A DNA stretch of 64,000 bases from Darksidea phi. Lineage: Eukaryota; Ascomycota; Dothideomycetes; Pleosporales; Lentitheciaceae. The stretch spans positions 62,001 through 126,000 of the forward strand of contig JASJFT010000045.1 in NCBI GenBank assembly GCA_030770425.1. Direction: 5' to 3'. The notes beneath the pieces were generated by a model. The model was not told the DNA's origin. It ran no database searches and was given only the letters and a program-made list of their open reading frames with translations. Below are positions 43,084-54,833 of the stretch, in pieces. The translations under genes and the position numbers were made by a program. The first letter of the stretch is position 1. Every line of letters begins with the position of its first letter.

Positions 43084-43908
43084 CTACCTCTCCCGCTCCT
43101 CATCCCTCGAATACTCCCTCCTCATTCTCACTTCGCCCAATTTCTCCCTATTCTCCGCAAACCCCATGCCGTTGAAGTGCTTAAAGCCAGCTGTCGCCGG
43201 TGTACCGTTGTGTCCAAGCTTCCTTGGATGTACCGCGGGCACTTTTTCTTGGAAGAACTTTTGGCGACGGGGTGTTGAAATCTCGCTGGCGTGATTATCT
43301 TTGAAGAACCTCTGGGGGTACGGTGAAGGACCTAGAATGCCAGAGTGGTGGGAGGGATGGATGGGTCCGTGGAAATGAGGCTGGGGAGGAGAGTGTCGGA
43401 ATGACGTTCGAGACGTAGAAGGTACAGTAGGCCTCCGCATTGCTGAGGGAAGCTGCGGCGTTGGCGGAATAGTCATATCCGCCGCCGGTGGGGTTGGCAG
43501 TGGAGTGTCCTTTTCGTACTCGACAATGCCATCTTCATTGTGCGTGACGGGAGTCCAGTCTAGACGCCCAAGGAAGTTCCGAATCATGCTGGTAAGATAG
43601 ACGACTGTGGCGGCACAGAGACTCTTGAAGATGAAAACCGATATATTCTCCGGGGTGAAGAAGAATGTTGATGGCTTCTCGATAGCGGCGAGAGCCGCTA
43701 CGAGAATCAAAGTGCAGATAGCGAATACCTCCCACGGCTCTTCTCGGAAGTGATTTTGTATCTTGGCGAGATAGGAGGAAGGTGTGGGGAGTTGGGGCCG
43801 GGTATGAAGGGGTCGCTTGTGGATAGCGTTCATTGTTGGTAGCCCTGAATTGGTATGCGACGTGGTTGAGGGTATGGGACCGTGGTGTGGGTCATCGGAG
43901 GTACACAT
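43084..43908 (-). CDS. Unknown membrane protein with two hydrophobic segments
   Basis: 274 aa if started at 43908. A TATA-like sequence (minus-strand TATATAAG region, ~43928) sits only ~20 nt before that ATG, so translation may really begin at the in-frame ATG 43833 (MNAIHKRPLHTRP), giving 249 aa. Two hydrophobic segments (VFAICTLILVAALAAIE and FIFKSLCAATVVYLTSMI) are followed by a His/Pro-rich, basic C-terminal part. No family recognised. Confidence 0.55.
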   Translation of the reverse strand: MCTSDDPHHGPIPSTTSHTNSGLPTMNAIHKRPLHTRPQLPTPSSYLAKIQNHFREEPWEVFAICTLILVAALAAIEKPSTFFFTPENISVFIFKSLCAATVVYLTSMIRNFLGRLDWTPVTHNEDGIVEYEKDTPLPTPPAADMTIPPTPQLPSAMRRPTVPSTSRTSFRHSPPQPHFHGPIHPSHHSGILGPSPYPQRFFKDNHASEISTPRRQKFFQEKVPAVHPRKLGHNGTPATAGFKHFNGMGFAENREKLGEVRMRREYSRDEERER

Positions 43909-44176
43909 GGCAGGCGCGAGGGACGACTTATATACTATAGTACTGGGGCCGGGTAAGATTTAATGGTGCAGTGAAATAAATATGCGAAACAGTGGTGACA
44001 AAGGATGTTGGCTTGCCGGCTAGTTACTAGAATAAATTTTTGTTGTTTTGTACTCTGACATAGCAAACGAGCAGAGGCAAAGGCGTCACCGAATCGAGAC
44101 GCGCTGCGCAGAGCTGGAGTAAAGGCAGTCGGCTGTCACACAAATAACCCATATACATTTTTTTAATGATGCTTCC

Positions 44177-45193
44177 TCATGTGTGGGCGGAGCTCAAACT
44201 TATTTGATTGCCCATCCGCGAATCCAAAGCCTTGATGAGCAAATACAGCATTTCCAACTTCGCACAATCCACTAGCTTCTCCCTTCCCAATCTCAGCGGA
44301 TTTCCCAAAATAGCCTCAACCTCCATCTTCCTCCCCTCCTTTAAACCCTGCAGCATACTCGGCTCTACAGGGTTCCCTGTTTTGATTCGGGCCATTGCTC
44401 TTCCAAGCTGCTTCTCCAGGTCCTCCCGGCTAATCTCATATCCATACGCTTCCGCAATGTAGCGGACTTCTAACATGACGTCGAGGACAAGGCTGGTCGC
44501 TGATGAGGATGAAACCATGAACTCGACATCCGTACACTGCGTTAAGGCACAGATAGGGTTCCACGATGCGTTCATGAGAAGCTTATACCACCGGGGCTGT
44601 TGAACGTCGGCGAAGAGTTTCGCGGTCGCGCCCGCGGATTCCATCAACCGAGTAAAGGCTGCAGCATACATATCGGGTGCCGAGGATGGATAACTGCCAA
44701 TCTGCAGCAGCTCTATTTCGTCGTGCGTTATAACGCCGGCTGGTCGCTGAGTCGCCTTGCAGTACACGGCAGCGCTCACAATGGGGTTTTCCGGAAAGGC
44801 AGAAACATATTCGTCTTCGATGCCGATACCGTTTTGTATTAAAACAATGACAGTACGTCCCGGAGTGATGGCAGGGTTTATGGAGTTCGGGATGGTGGCC
44901 GGAATCGCTTTGCTGCAGACGAGTACATAATCGAAAGGTTCTGATTGCTGAGTAGCGGCTTCTTCACAGCTGCGTACAACATTGGGCTTGAAGTTCAAGT
45001 TCTGTCCGAAGATTGAAGAGTTGATGGTGAAGCCCTTGTTCTTGATGATGTCGTAGTTGGAGCGACATACAGCTGTGGGATTGCAGACGCGGGAGAGGAG
45101 GAAAAGATAGACGGCGCCCACGCTGCCGACACCAAAGACGAGGACTCTAGGGGATTCGGATGATGGTTTGGTGGATGCATGCTTGTCAGACAT
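44177..45193 (-). CDS. Ketopantoate reductase-like (ApbA/PanE) NADPH-dependent enzyme
   Basis: 338-aa single exon. The Rossmann GxGxxG is at 21-26 (VFGVGSVGAVY). The core includes DYVLVCSKAI and VIVLIQNGIGIEDEY. The catalytic Lys is Lys204 in RWYKLLMNASWNPICAL, with the K-x3-N spacing found in bacterial PanE and a second Asn at 212. The C-terminal domain has PSMLQGLKEGRKMEVEAILG, the usual substrate-binding block. In pantothenate synthesis this family reduces 2-dehydropantoate. Fungi carry several paralogues of unknown substrate, so a panE-equivalent role is not assured. Confidence 0.88.
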   Translation of the reverse strand: MSDKHASTKPSSESPRVLVFGVGSVGAVYLFLLSRVCNPTAVCRSNYDIIKNKGFTINSSIFGQNLNFKPNVVRSCEEAATQQSEPFDYVLVCSKAIPATIPNSINPAITPGRTVIVLIQNGIGIEDEYVSAFPENPIVSAAVYCKATQRPAGVITHDEIELLQIGSYPSSAPDMYAAAFTRLMESAGATAKLFADVQQPRWYKLLMNASWNPICALTQCTDVEFMVSSSSATSLVLDVMLEVRYIAEAYGYEISREDLEKQLGRAMARIKTGNPVEPSMLQGLKEGRKMEVEAILGNPLRLGREKLVDCAKLEMLYLLIKALDSRMGNQISLSSAHT

Positions 45194-46706
45194 GTTGCAG
45201 TGTATAAGTACAAATTTGATGAGGGGTCACAATGCAATAACGTTCCGATAGCGCCAGCTCGACAAAGCCGATTCGCGGCGGCTGCCCCACTTCGAACCGC
45301 AGGCAACTTTTTAACGAGCATGATCCACCGGCCCAGTCATGGTACATTATAAGCTTGTTTGATGACTCTGGACGGACGGCCTACGCATCTCCATCGCGTG
45401 GATACGTTGAAAAAACTCAGGAGCCAGCTACGCAGCTATCCTCAATGCCGCTAACGTCTTATTTACCTCACTGAAGACATTAGCGACCGCGGAGCCCTAA
45501 CGCAGCTTCTCAAAGAACAGAAAACATGGGGTTTCTGGCGGTCCGTTGTTGTAGAACACTCTTACTTTTGAGATGTGTAGGTCGCTGTTGGATATATGAT
45601 TATTATCCCCTGTAAGGCAACCTAGTTTCTATTTTGCTCATTCAGCAGTGACTCAGCTCAGCTTTATGCACCATAAGGGTGTATCTGAGATGAAAACTGA
45701 GAAGAAGCGGAGTAGTTCCTAATGAAGGAACAGTTATGATTCATTACGCTCTATGAGAGCACCGCTTATCCAGGATAGCCTTCCCCTCACAGGTTCATGC
45801 TGAAGTTTTGCTAAGGCTAAGCTGTCAACACACGTCTGCAGTATCTAACGCACGCTGCAAGATCGCTCGGGCTACTATATTAGTGACCGTAGAGAGGAGA
45901 GAGCGGAGATTGCTGTAACGATGGTGCTTGAGCTCAACTGCATATAGCTTTCACATGCCCTACTCACCCTTGGAAGATCATTGAAGATGGGCAGCTTGCC
46001 TGCCGAGACACTATGCTTTCGCCTACGAATCTGGGAGCTTGCTTTGCCCTGACGACGATGACTCCATCGGTAGGTTCAGTCCCTATCCTGAGACGGACAC
46101 TAGTCGCTCTATTCGGCCAGTTTGCTAAAAGTATGTTTCGCACCAAGAGGTCTGCATGCAGCCATCGCGGTCTCTCTGAAACTCTACAGCTACATTTTGT
46201 TTTAAAGGTATTTTACTCGATGGCTTGGAGGGTATTTGGGTGCCATAGGACTAGTGCTATTTGGTGTATGACTTGCCCGCATCTAAATGCCAATATCTGA
46301 TTGCAATCTTGCCCCATGAGTCTGAAAAGATGGCTACCATATATTCGTCGAACCTATGCATTGGAGCGGTTCTGGCGCATTTGGGCCAAAAAATTAAGCT
46401 GCATGCAATAAGGGACGGGGGTGGTAGAGAAGAGTGTCGGGTATACCAATTTTCTATGCTTCCACAACCTCGAGCTCAACAAAGGTGTACAAAAGGCGAC
46501 TACTGCGGGCTGCTGACTGCGTCATGGAATTTCTGGACAGCGGGCCTTCACGTGGTTTCGCGTCGCGCCTTTGAGCCTCAGCCGAGGTACCCCGCTTGTC
46601 ATCATCTCCTCACACAACCTCAAATCAACACCAGGAAGCGCTATACTACCCGCATATCTATGAATCCTGCTTGGAAGAAGTTCTTCTACCCTAAGTTTAT
46701 TCAGAA
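45194..46706. other. Intergenic, no gene supported
   Basis: About 1.5 kb. Frames of up to 167 codons (46261-46764) overlap the next gene's start in another frame and lack domains. Nothing else recognised. Confidence 0.4.
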
Positions 46707-48284
46707 ATGGCATCTCCAATCCTGGAATTCCACTACGACATCTCCTGCCCCTTCGCATATATAGCTTCAACCCGCGTTGAAGCTCTCGCAGCCCGGACTG
46801 GTGCAACATTATTATGGAAGCCCGTTCTCCTTGGTGCTATCTACCGTGCTACAGCCGCCCCGCAAGGTGCCGCAGGCTCAGCATCTGATGTCTTCAACCC
46901 TGCTAAGAAAGCCGTTACGGCGCAGTCAATGAAGCGCACTCTTCGACGCTATGGTATCGCGTATAATCCACCACCGCAACATCCGCGGAAAACGGTCAAT
47001 GCGCTGCGGTTGTTATATGCGCTTAATGCAGAAGAAAGGGCAGTGTTGACGCGGAAGTTGTATCAGGCGTATTGGGTGGAGGGGAGAGACGTTAGTGACG
47101 ATGAAGAGTTGCTGAGGATTGTTAGGGAGAGCGGAATTGCAAGCGCGAATGAGATCTCGAGAGACACCTTTGCGGATGCCGAGCCGAGGAAAGAGCTTGA
47201 GTCAACGACTGCAGAGGCAATTGATCGAGGTGCTCCTGGTGTGCCAGGTTTCTGGATCCCAAATGAGAAGTGGTTTGATTTCAATGGAAAAGAGAAAAAA
47301 GGGAGGCTGTATTGGGGGCAAGATCGAATGCACTTCGTTGAAGCGTCATTGCTTGCACTCAAGAATGGGGGGCAATGGAGTGGGGTTGAAGGATTGAAGA
47401 ATCTCATGCCGCGATGCATCAGTTCCAACAGGCTACAAAGAAAAGCCAAAGTGGAATTCTGGTACGACTTTAGTAGTCCATGGGCATTCCTCGGTTGGTC
47501 ACAGCTCCAGCGTCTTCAACGAACCTTCGGGCCGGACCTAGAGATTGTCATGAAGCCTTTTTTGCTAGGTATCTTGTTTCGCGAGTAGGAAAATCTCTGT
47601 TTATAAACTGCTTTACATACGAGACAGACGCTAATAATTTGAATAGAATCGGTGCCCCAAATATGCCCATGCTCGCAATATCCCCCACCAAAGCAATATG
47701 GTCACGTCAAGACCACGCTGACTGGACACGTTACTGGAATGCTGTTAATTTGCAAGAAGGTAGTCCGGATGAGATTATCGACTTTCACTGGGCTAACCAA
47801 TTTCCCATTCGGACGCCGACATTGTTGAGGTGTGCGATCGTTGACCCAACGGTTGTACGTTTACTTTGTGAGTGGATGCTCCTCTCCTAAGGTGACCAAG
47901 GTGAGCGCAGGCTGACCAGATACAGACCAGGCATGCTGGCAGCAAAACGCCAACGTCTCTGACGAATCCGTGCTCCTCTCCGTCCTAAACAACGGCGGCT
48001 ACGACGGCAGCAGTCTCATCCAAAAGGCCAACGCGCCCGACGCAAAGACCAAACTGCGCGCTCTCACCTCCGAAGCAAAAGCCCTCGGTATCTGTGGCGT
48101 CCCCACATACCGTGTCTTCCACCAGACCTCTGCTGGAGATTGGGAAAACAGGGGTGGTGTCATCTGGGGCCAAGACGAAACCAACGTTGTCGAAGACCTG
48201 GTTGCTGGATGGGATGCCGATAGTTCGGAGACGTGTGCTGAACCAAGTATAGCACGTGCTAATGGTGCAACATCGAGGTTGTAG
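46707..48284 (+). CDS. Tandem DsbA-fold / kappa-class GST (HCCA isomerase-like) protein
   Basis: Three exons, 46707-47584, 47647-47867 and 47926-48284, give 485 aa with two homologous thioredoxin-fold domains. Domain 1 (~1-220) opens LEFHYDISCPFAYIAS and ends GVPGFWIPNEKWF, then LYWGQDRMHFVEASL. Domain 2 (~245-465) opens VEFWYDFSSPWAFLGWSQLQ and ends ICGVPTYRVF, then VIWGQDETNVVEDLV. The cis-Pro (GVP) and WGQD(R/E) blocks are diagnostic of kappa GST/2-hydroxychromene-2-carboxylate isomerases. In domain 2 the catalytic Ser position (SSP) is kept; in domain 1 it is Cys (SCP). Both splices restore the conserved frame. Likely a glutathione-dependent redox or isomerase enzyme in aromatic-compound metabolism. 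Confidence 0.88.
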
Positions 48285-49731
48285 TCTGGGATGGGATTTA
48301 GTGCCATGTCTTTAACCACAAAGCCTCATCCGGCGCGGGCATCGAATCGGGACCGGGTATCGGGGAATTCTCGGGAAGCCTGAATCGGATGGTGACAGCT
48401 AATTAGCAAGAAGCCGAAATGCGATCTTCTACATTCATTGGCGTCCGGGACGATCCTTTGCTAGCTCTTTGACCTTATGCCAAGCTTTTACGGTATACCG
48501 CGTTGTCCTCGACGCCATTCGTATTGAACCCTGCCCTCGGCTATCCTTCCCCTGAAATGGTTCATACTAAAATCTACATTACACAGCATGCGATCTGCCT
48601 TTCGACCCCTCCTTGAAGAAGCCATGGATGACCTTTACGTACGGCAGCCTCAACGAAAATTATCGCGCAGAAGGAGAATACTAGCAAAGCGTCTTCGCGA
48701 AGTTGCAATCTTCCGGCTCAAACGACTAGCGCCTCGCGTATGCTCGTGTACGGTCTCGCACTTTTCACGGGGAAGCGGAACGCTACCGGTACCTTTTGCA
48801 GTTGAAGCTCTTATTTGGGCCCACATAAGGATGGAACGTGGCTTTTGAGGGGCCAATGGACCCCTAAACGAGGCTACTCTCGGGCCGCTCCACTAACCAC
48901 TCCCGTTGAGTCTCGCCACTGGGCTTGAAAGCTATTGCAGGATTGGCGCGGCAGTTCTATTATGGGGCCGACTTTATTTGGTGGCGCGCTAATGCGTCTT
49001 TATACCCGTGGAAGCGATCCTGGGAAGGAAATAGGAATATGACGTAAGTCAGAAAGGTAGTTGCACGATCATTTCGAATTTTTACTGCAATATTGGATGC
49101 TATTGCCAGAATATCGACATAACAGTCATGCGAGCTTAACGATGAACAGATGTTCGCACTCGTTCCAAGCGACTTCAGAAAACGGATCGTGTGGGGTTGG
49201 CATTGAATGTCAGCCTGTCTCAATTCCCTGTTTCAGGCTTGACAGATCATAGCCTGTTTTTCCCCTTCCTTTTGTCAATCAGACGCTCGAGCGGCCGTTC
49301 GATGATGCCCCCTTTTGCTGCGTGACAGAGGTTAGTTGGTCTGACTAGGAACGTGCAGTCGTGGCTGCTTCATTAGTCCTTCTTCCTGTCGGAGAGTGGT
49401 TCAGGGATCGGCTCCAATAAATGCTGGGTAGGACCTAGCGACGTGGTGTCGTCCGACTCGGCTGACAGACAAGGGTTTCGTGAAGCGTGCCTTGTAAAGA
49501 GGCGTCTTTGCTAAACTGTCGAGTGGGGCTCGCTTGAACTTTGACGAGGCATCGAGCGGTCTATTCGTGATTGTTCATGGATGCCACGGCAAGCGCATTT
49601 CAGGAAATGTACGATGGAGCTCTGAGCTTGTGGAGCGGAAAGAGGCGTATGTGTGCATCGTGTATCTATTGCCTTGAATTTTGCCTTATTATGTGCTTTG
49701 ATTTCGAACCGTTTCGTGGACGTCGCCAGCT
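48285..49731. other. Intergenic, no gene supported
   Basis: About 1.4 kb between convergent genes. Short frames such as 48588-48848 have no recognisable features. Confidence 0.4.
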
Positions 49732-51046
49732 TCAATGTTGCGCATGCGACACATCCCACTCGCGCTGCACTGTAATTCCTTGTCCAGCATTTCGTCGTGA
49801 CGCAGCCGACTCGTGCGACGCATTATCCTCATCATAGCTGATGCGCGACGCTGTTTGCCCCGACCAAGCAACCCCTTTCCCGTCCATCCTTTCCTGCTTT
49901 CCTATCATCTCGAACTCGTCCTCCTCGCCTACCCTTGTCCCACCCCCAACCGTGATGAAAAGGCTGTTCGATTTTTTGCGAGATGCCGAGAGTCCACTTT
50001 TGTCCTTGCTGAGTCCACGATACGGTTCCGGTGTGTTTGCCGATGGGCGCGAACGTGAAGAGAAAGAAAAGAGGGAGTCGAGACCAATGATACGGACTAG
50101 TGGTCGTAAGCTAGGTAGGCATACGCAAATCAATCCTACATTGAGCTCAACTAAGCTCCATAGGTAAACTTCTTTGAAGGTGTAAGTTAGATCCAGTGTG
50201 GTACTCGTCGTTTCCAGGAGAACGGCTAACCGGATTATGGAGACGATACTGACAAAGGCTCCGAGCGTGAAGATGCCGGCTAGAACGATGCGTTGCGCGA
50301 TGGGCGCGTGAAGTTTCCAGACGTATGGGATAGGCATGATAACGAGCACGATATCCGTGATGACATTTGGTATTGAGGCTCCCATGTAAAAGCTTTTCTT
50401 ATCGATGCACTTTGCCGTGGCCGCAATCGCGATATCATAGCTGCCGGCAACGGGTGTGCAGGCAAAAGCCGCAGTGAGAAGCTGTCGTAAGTTTAGTGCA
50501 GCCCAAGACAAATCAGTCAAACTTAAGAGTGAGACATACTACTCCGATAAACCACATGGTTATAATGCCGCCTACGACAAGAAGCGGAAGTTTTGACTTG
50601 CGGTCAACCCCAAACAGTTTCCAGTAGAGAGCGACGATGGAGAGTTTCATAGAGAAAACACAGGCAACGTAGAGGAGGCTTGCAATCCATAAATAGAGGG
50701 AAAAGTCTGGCACTTTTGCGAAGTCCTCGGGTGATTGTATGACGCTGGCAAAATGCTTCCCAAGCAGCGGCCGAAGATCTTGCGTATCAGGTTAGCGATC
50801 TGACTGCACGAAGAAAGAGATAGACTTACGCGTCATGATGACCCCGAAGACGGCACTGACACACACCGCCGCGATCGCGGTGAACAATTCATCTAATCCC
50901 ATATTGGTCCATCCTCCTGTCCTCTTGCGGCACCAAATTTTGAGTGGTACAAGCACCATGGCGACGGCGTACGTGGTGATGAGGGCGCCATCAAACCTCC
51001 TTCGGAATTCGTGATACGTCTCATCGACCGGTGTTATGGCGACCAT
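49732..51046 (-). CDS. Pth11-like rhodopsin-domain integral membrane protein (second paralogue)
   Basis: Three exons, 50830-51046, 50540-50778 and 49732-50481, give 401 aa. The ATG at 51046 (MVAITPVDETY) is preferred over an in-frame ATG 78 nt upstream. Family blocks are ITTYAVAMVLVPLKIWCRK, NMGLDELFTAIAAVCVSAVFG, LYLWIASLLYVACVFSMKLS, YWKLFGVD, AFACTPVAGSYD with KCID, NVITDIVLVIMPIPYVWKL, VSIVSIIRLAVL, and WSLVELNVGLICVCLPSLRPL. A ~120-residue Ser/Lys-rich cytosolic tail follows. Introns are 51 and 58 nt with good branch sites. Ligand unknown. Confidence 0.88.
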
Positions 51047-51925
51047 GGCGGAAGAAATGTTTTGTTCAATGCTAGTTACGGGACGGTCCGCGATATGGCG
51101 GATGGGAGGAGGTAGAAGTAGCAATTCAACCGAGGAGTGAAGACGGCATTTCCGAAGGCTTACATTAGGTTCTGAGACACAACGACCCTGAATCGAGCAA
51201 AATTCCTTCGCAAGATCCCTTAGCGGGCAGGTCAGTCGGTTGACGTTATGTCAGGGTTGGTCAGGGTATCGCTCAGGGTTGCATGCTCGGGTATGCGAGC
51301 CCGCATTTAGTGCCAAAGTTACCGATGTATTGGTATTCTCATCTGCCGTTCTCTTTGCCATATGATCGCCAGTCGTTGCATCGAATTCGTGTTAGTCGTT
51401 CCACAAATGTGTGGCGAACTGGGCAGTAATCTGACTCGCAATCACGTTAAGCGTCCGACAAATTGTGCAAAGCCCCACCTGAGAGCAACAGCAGACAGGC
51501 GGATACCGCAAACCCTGGGCATTACGCCCTGGGCGTAATAAACGGCACCTCGTTATCGAGTAAATAAGAAGACGGCCCGCTCTAAAAGAAAAAAAAAAGA
51601 ACTTTTTTACTTTCATATACCATTATAGCCTTGTATTCTAAACTATTTCTTCTCAGAGAATTTTTTTTATCGGAAAAGAGTAGGAGCAGGGTTAGGTAGG
51701 GGCGTATTAGGATAACTTGGCCCAATAATACGGAGGGCGTATTAACCAGGGTTTACAGTATAGCTCCTTGCAGCGATACGCAAGCAGTTGCATGCAAAGA
51801 CGCGTCTGCAGCGTACCGAGGCTGCGAGGCTCCCGGGCGTTGAAAAAAAGCACAAATATCAACACCTACCACTTGTGTTCCATCCCCCCGGGCCGCCTCT
51901 GAAGTTAATCGCGACAGTAATCACG
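51047..51925. other. Intergenic between divergent genes
   Basis: About 880 nt with A/T homopolymer runs near 51590 and 51660. Promoters of the receptor and the P450 are presumed here. Confidence 0.4.
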
Positions 51926-53609
51926 ATGACATCTGATTCTTTATCTGCACTAGTCTTCAGGTGCATACTACCTTTCTTTCCTGCCATTCTCATCGTTTGG
52001 TATGTAGGTTCCAGCGTCCAGACATGGTACCGTCTGCGACACATCCCCGGGCCCTTTCTGGGCAAGTTTTCTTATTGGTTCATGTTGAGAACGCAAGGGA
52101 GTGGGAAGCAGCAGGTGACGTATAGAGAAGTGAACCGCAAATACGGTGAGCTAGCTATTAGATTATGTGTATGGCTTGAGTAGGTTGACTGATCGCAAGG
52201 CAGGCTCACTCGCGCGAATCGGGCCGAACGAACTCACTACCAACGATCCGGAATTGATCCGACGCATGAGTGCTGCGCGGTCTACATACACACGGTCGGA
52301 CTGGTTCCAAGGCATGCGGCTGGACCCTCATATAGACAACATCTTGTCTGAGAGGAATGTCAAGGTTCACGATGAAAGACGAGCGAAGATGGCAGGCGCA
52401 TATGCGGGGAGGGAGAACCCGCAGTTGGAGAAGGACGTCGATGACCAGATCGCCGCCTGGGTGAATCTCATTCGCACTAAGTACATCTCGACGGGCGAGT
52501 CGCTTAGACCTATGGATCTCGCTACCCAAGCCCAGTACTTCACACTCGACGTCATTACAAGTCTCGCGTATGGCAGGGCCTTTGGTTATCTTGCCCAAGA
52601 CCAAGATGTCTTTGACTACATTAAGATCGGCGAACAGCTGGTTTCAACAGTGGCAACAATCATGGGCATAGCGCCGATCCAGAACTTTCTGTATCGCACC
52701 GGGCTCATCTTCAAGGTGGCACCCCACCCGGAAGATCCAAAAGGTCTTGGTAAAATGATGGCGTAAGTTCGGGTCTTGCTGCTGATCTGAAGGAACTGAC
52801 AATCGGTAGAGTCGCAAAGGAAGTTGTCGCAGAACGATTCGGAGCTAACGCAAAAGCACGACAAGATATGATTGGCGCCTTTGTCCGCAACGGCATTCCT
52901 CAGAAACAGATCGAAGCTGAGATTCTGATACAAATCATGGCCGGCTCCGACACAACTGCCTCCGCCCTCCGCAGCACGTTCCTCCGTCTTCTCACCTCAC
53001 CTCGAGCCTTGTACAAACTTCGCGCCGAGATCGACGCTGCTCTGGCTGAAGGACGGGCATCCACTCCGATCCGGCAATCGGAAGCAAAGGAATTGCCTTA
53101 TCTTCAGGCCGTTATAAAGGAAGGACTCCGCATCAACCCGCCGTTCCTGGGCCAGTTGTCAAAAGAGGTGCCCGCAGGAGGCGATTCCTACAATGGCATG
53201 TACCTCCCTGCTGGCACACGCATCGGTCACAACACGTTTTCACTCTGTCGTCAGCCCGTCTTCGGGGAAGATGTTGATATCTTCCGGCCTGAACGTTGGC
53301 TCGAAGCGGAACCTGAAGCCAAACGTGAGATGGAAAAGACTCTAGAGCTGGTCTTCGGATACGGTCGGTGGGGCTGCTTGGGAAAGAGTGTTGCTTATCT
53401 GGAGATGGATAAAGCATACTTTGAGGTATGGTGTTCCCTGAGTGACGTGTTGATGCAATCGCGCTAATCCCTTTGTACAGCTTTTTCGTCAGTTTGACTT
53501 CGACATTGTGAATTCCGACAAGCCTTGGATCAGTCAGAACTTTAATATTTGGATGCAGCATGGTCTTTTCCTCCGCGTCACGGAGAGGGATTCGGCAAAG
53601 GGTCAGTGA
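51926..53609 (+). CDS. Cytochrome P450 monooxygenase (pisatin demethylase-like group)
   Basis: Four exons, 51926-52145, 52204-52762, 52810-53425 and 53481-53609, give 507 aa. N-terminal membrane anchor (LVFRCILPFFPAILIVWYVG) and proline hinge (RHIPGPFLG). YGSLARIGPNEL spans the first intron. The I-helix is AGSDTTASALR (~303), the ExxR motif KEGLRINPP (~363) and the PERF-type motif FRPERWLE. The heme loop is FGYGRWGCLGKSVA, with Cys ~448. All catalytic landmarks are intact. The PNEL and DTTA blocks resemble fungal CYP families such as pisatin demethylase, but the substrate cannot be inferred and no backbone synthase gene lies in the window. Confidence 0.93.
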
Positions 53610-54221
53610 GCTCGGAGCTCGGAACGGTGGAAACCGCAGATTCGAAAATGAAGTTGATACTGGTAGCGCTTGCGTCGTTTCCAGGTCGGTTTTTCAAATG
53701 GCTTTCGATCACTTTGCGCACGGGCTACCCACAGACCTTTTCGTTCGTGCTTGTCACTCAGAAATACAGTATAGGGAACAGAAACTGCAGTATTGAGATT
53801 TAAAAGTCATCAGAATACCTTAGTTGCCAAATGGTAATTCCATGAGAGACGTTCACGCTGTAGGTCCTCGATGAGAGTGCCTCGAGTTTTAAGCTCAGGC
53901 CAAACCACCTGCTCCTATCTTCACATTCCACGGAGCAGCAATTTGTTACCATCCTCGCAAGGGATTACACTCGGGTCCTATGTGTAGCTCTCGAGCTGAT
54001 ACCCTTGAAAAGAAGTCGTTGAGCAAGAGCCTCTATAGAGCGTTTGGAATGAATCCCTCTGCCCCCTTAAAAAATATAACAGAGCACATTTACATGCTGA
54101 GGTGATACCAAAGTGTGGCAACGCCCACCAACGACTCTAAGTTGATTCAACCCCGTTGCGATCGGATTGCAGACACGAGGTTTTCAGTCGTCTTCGTCGA
54201 TATCCAATCATACCATCGAAG
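53610..54221. other. Intergenic
   Basis: About 610 nt, no gene seen. Confidence 0.4.
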
Positions 54222-54713
54222 ATGACGTCTTTTGAAGTCTTTCAACCGCTGTTAGAGCAAGACTTTTACAATGTTCTTCACAACAATCACTTCCCAGCAG
54301 ACCCCTCATCAATTGCGGCGCAACCCTTCCATAACGCTCATAGCCACCCTTCATCCGTGACTCCGTCATCGTCCGCATCACAAGTCTTCTGTCCTACTCG
54401 GAGAGAGATCGAATCACGCAATCATAACACGCCATCGGCATATGCTTCCTCATCAGCACCCGGGCGACCAGAGTATCATATCGCTGATGACTATTCTCCT
54501 TCCCAACCTAAATATTACCATTCGGTATCACCCACGTCTTCTCCCTTGATGCTTCCACCTTACTGCCCACAGTACGACATCAACTCGTCATCATATCCGT
54601 TATGCGATCCATCGTCTTACTCCCCACCGCATCCTCCGCCACAGTCACCATCATTCTCGGGAACAACGCCTACGGAGCCATCGCGATTCAGCATCAAGGT
54701 ACACGGGATATAA
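54222..54713 (+). CDS. Unknown Ser/Pro/Tyr-rich low-complexity protein
   Basis: ATG at 54222 (MTSFEVFQPLLEQDFYN), 163 aa. After a short N-terminal helix the chain is rich in Ser, Pro, His and Tyr (YSPSQPKYYHSVSPTSSPL, YSPPHPPPQSPSFSG), as in disordered regulatory proteins. No domain. A shift into the downstream frame (VQNIPDAEAYTTRN...) would need a 27-nt intron, which is too short, so the stop at 54711 is used. It could be a fragment. Confidence 0.4.
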   Translation: MTSFEVFQPLLEQDFYNVLHNNHFPADPSSIAAQPFHNAHSHPSSVTPSSSASQVFCPTRREIESRNHNTPSAYASSSAPGRPEYHIADDYSPSQPKYYHSVSPTSSPLMLPPYCPQYDINSSSYPLCDPSSYSPPHPPPQSPSFSGTTPTEPSRFSIKVHGI

Positions 54714-54833
54714 ATATTACCCTAGGTTCAGAACATCCCAGACGCCGAAGCGTATACCACAAGAAATCATTCAGTCCCATCCAAGGCGATATGAAGCGAT
54801 CGCGTCAACTGCTTCCATAGTAAGAGTGTTTTA

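Noticed and set aside
42645..43103. 152-codon minus-strand frame
   Set aside because: Begins inside the neighbouring gene's last codons and has no recognised domain; no own promoter or splice evidence.
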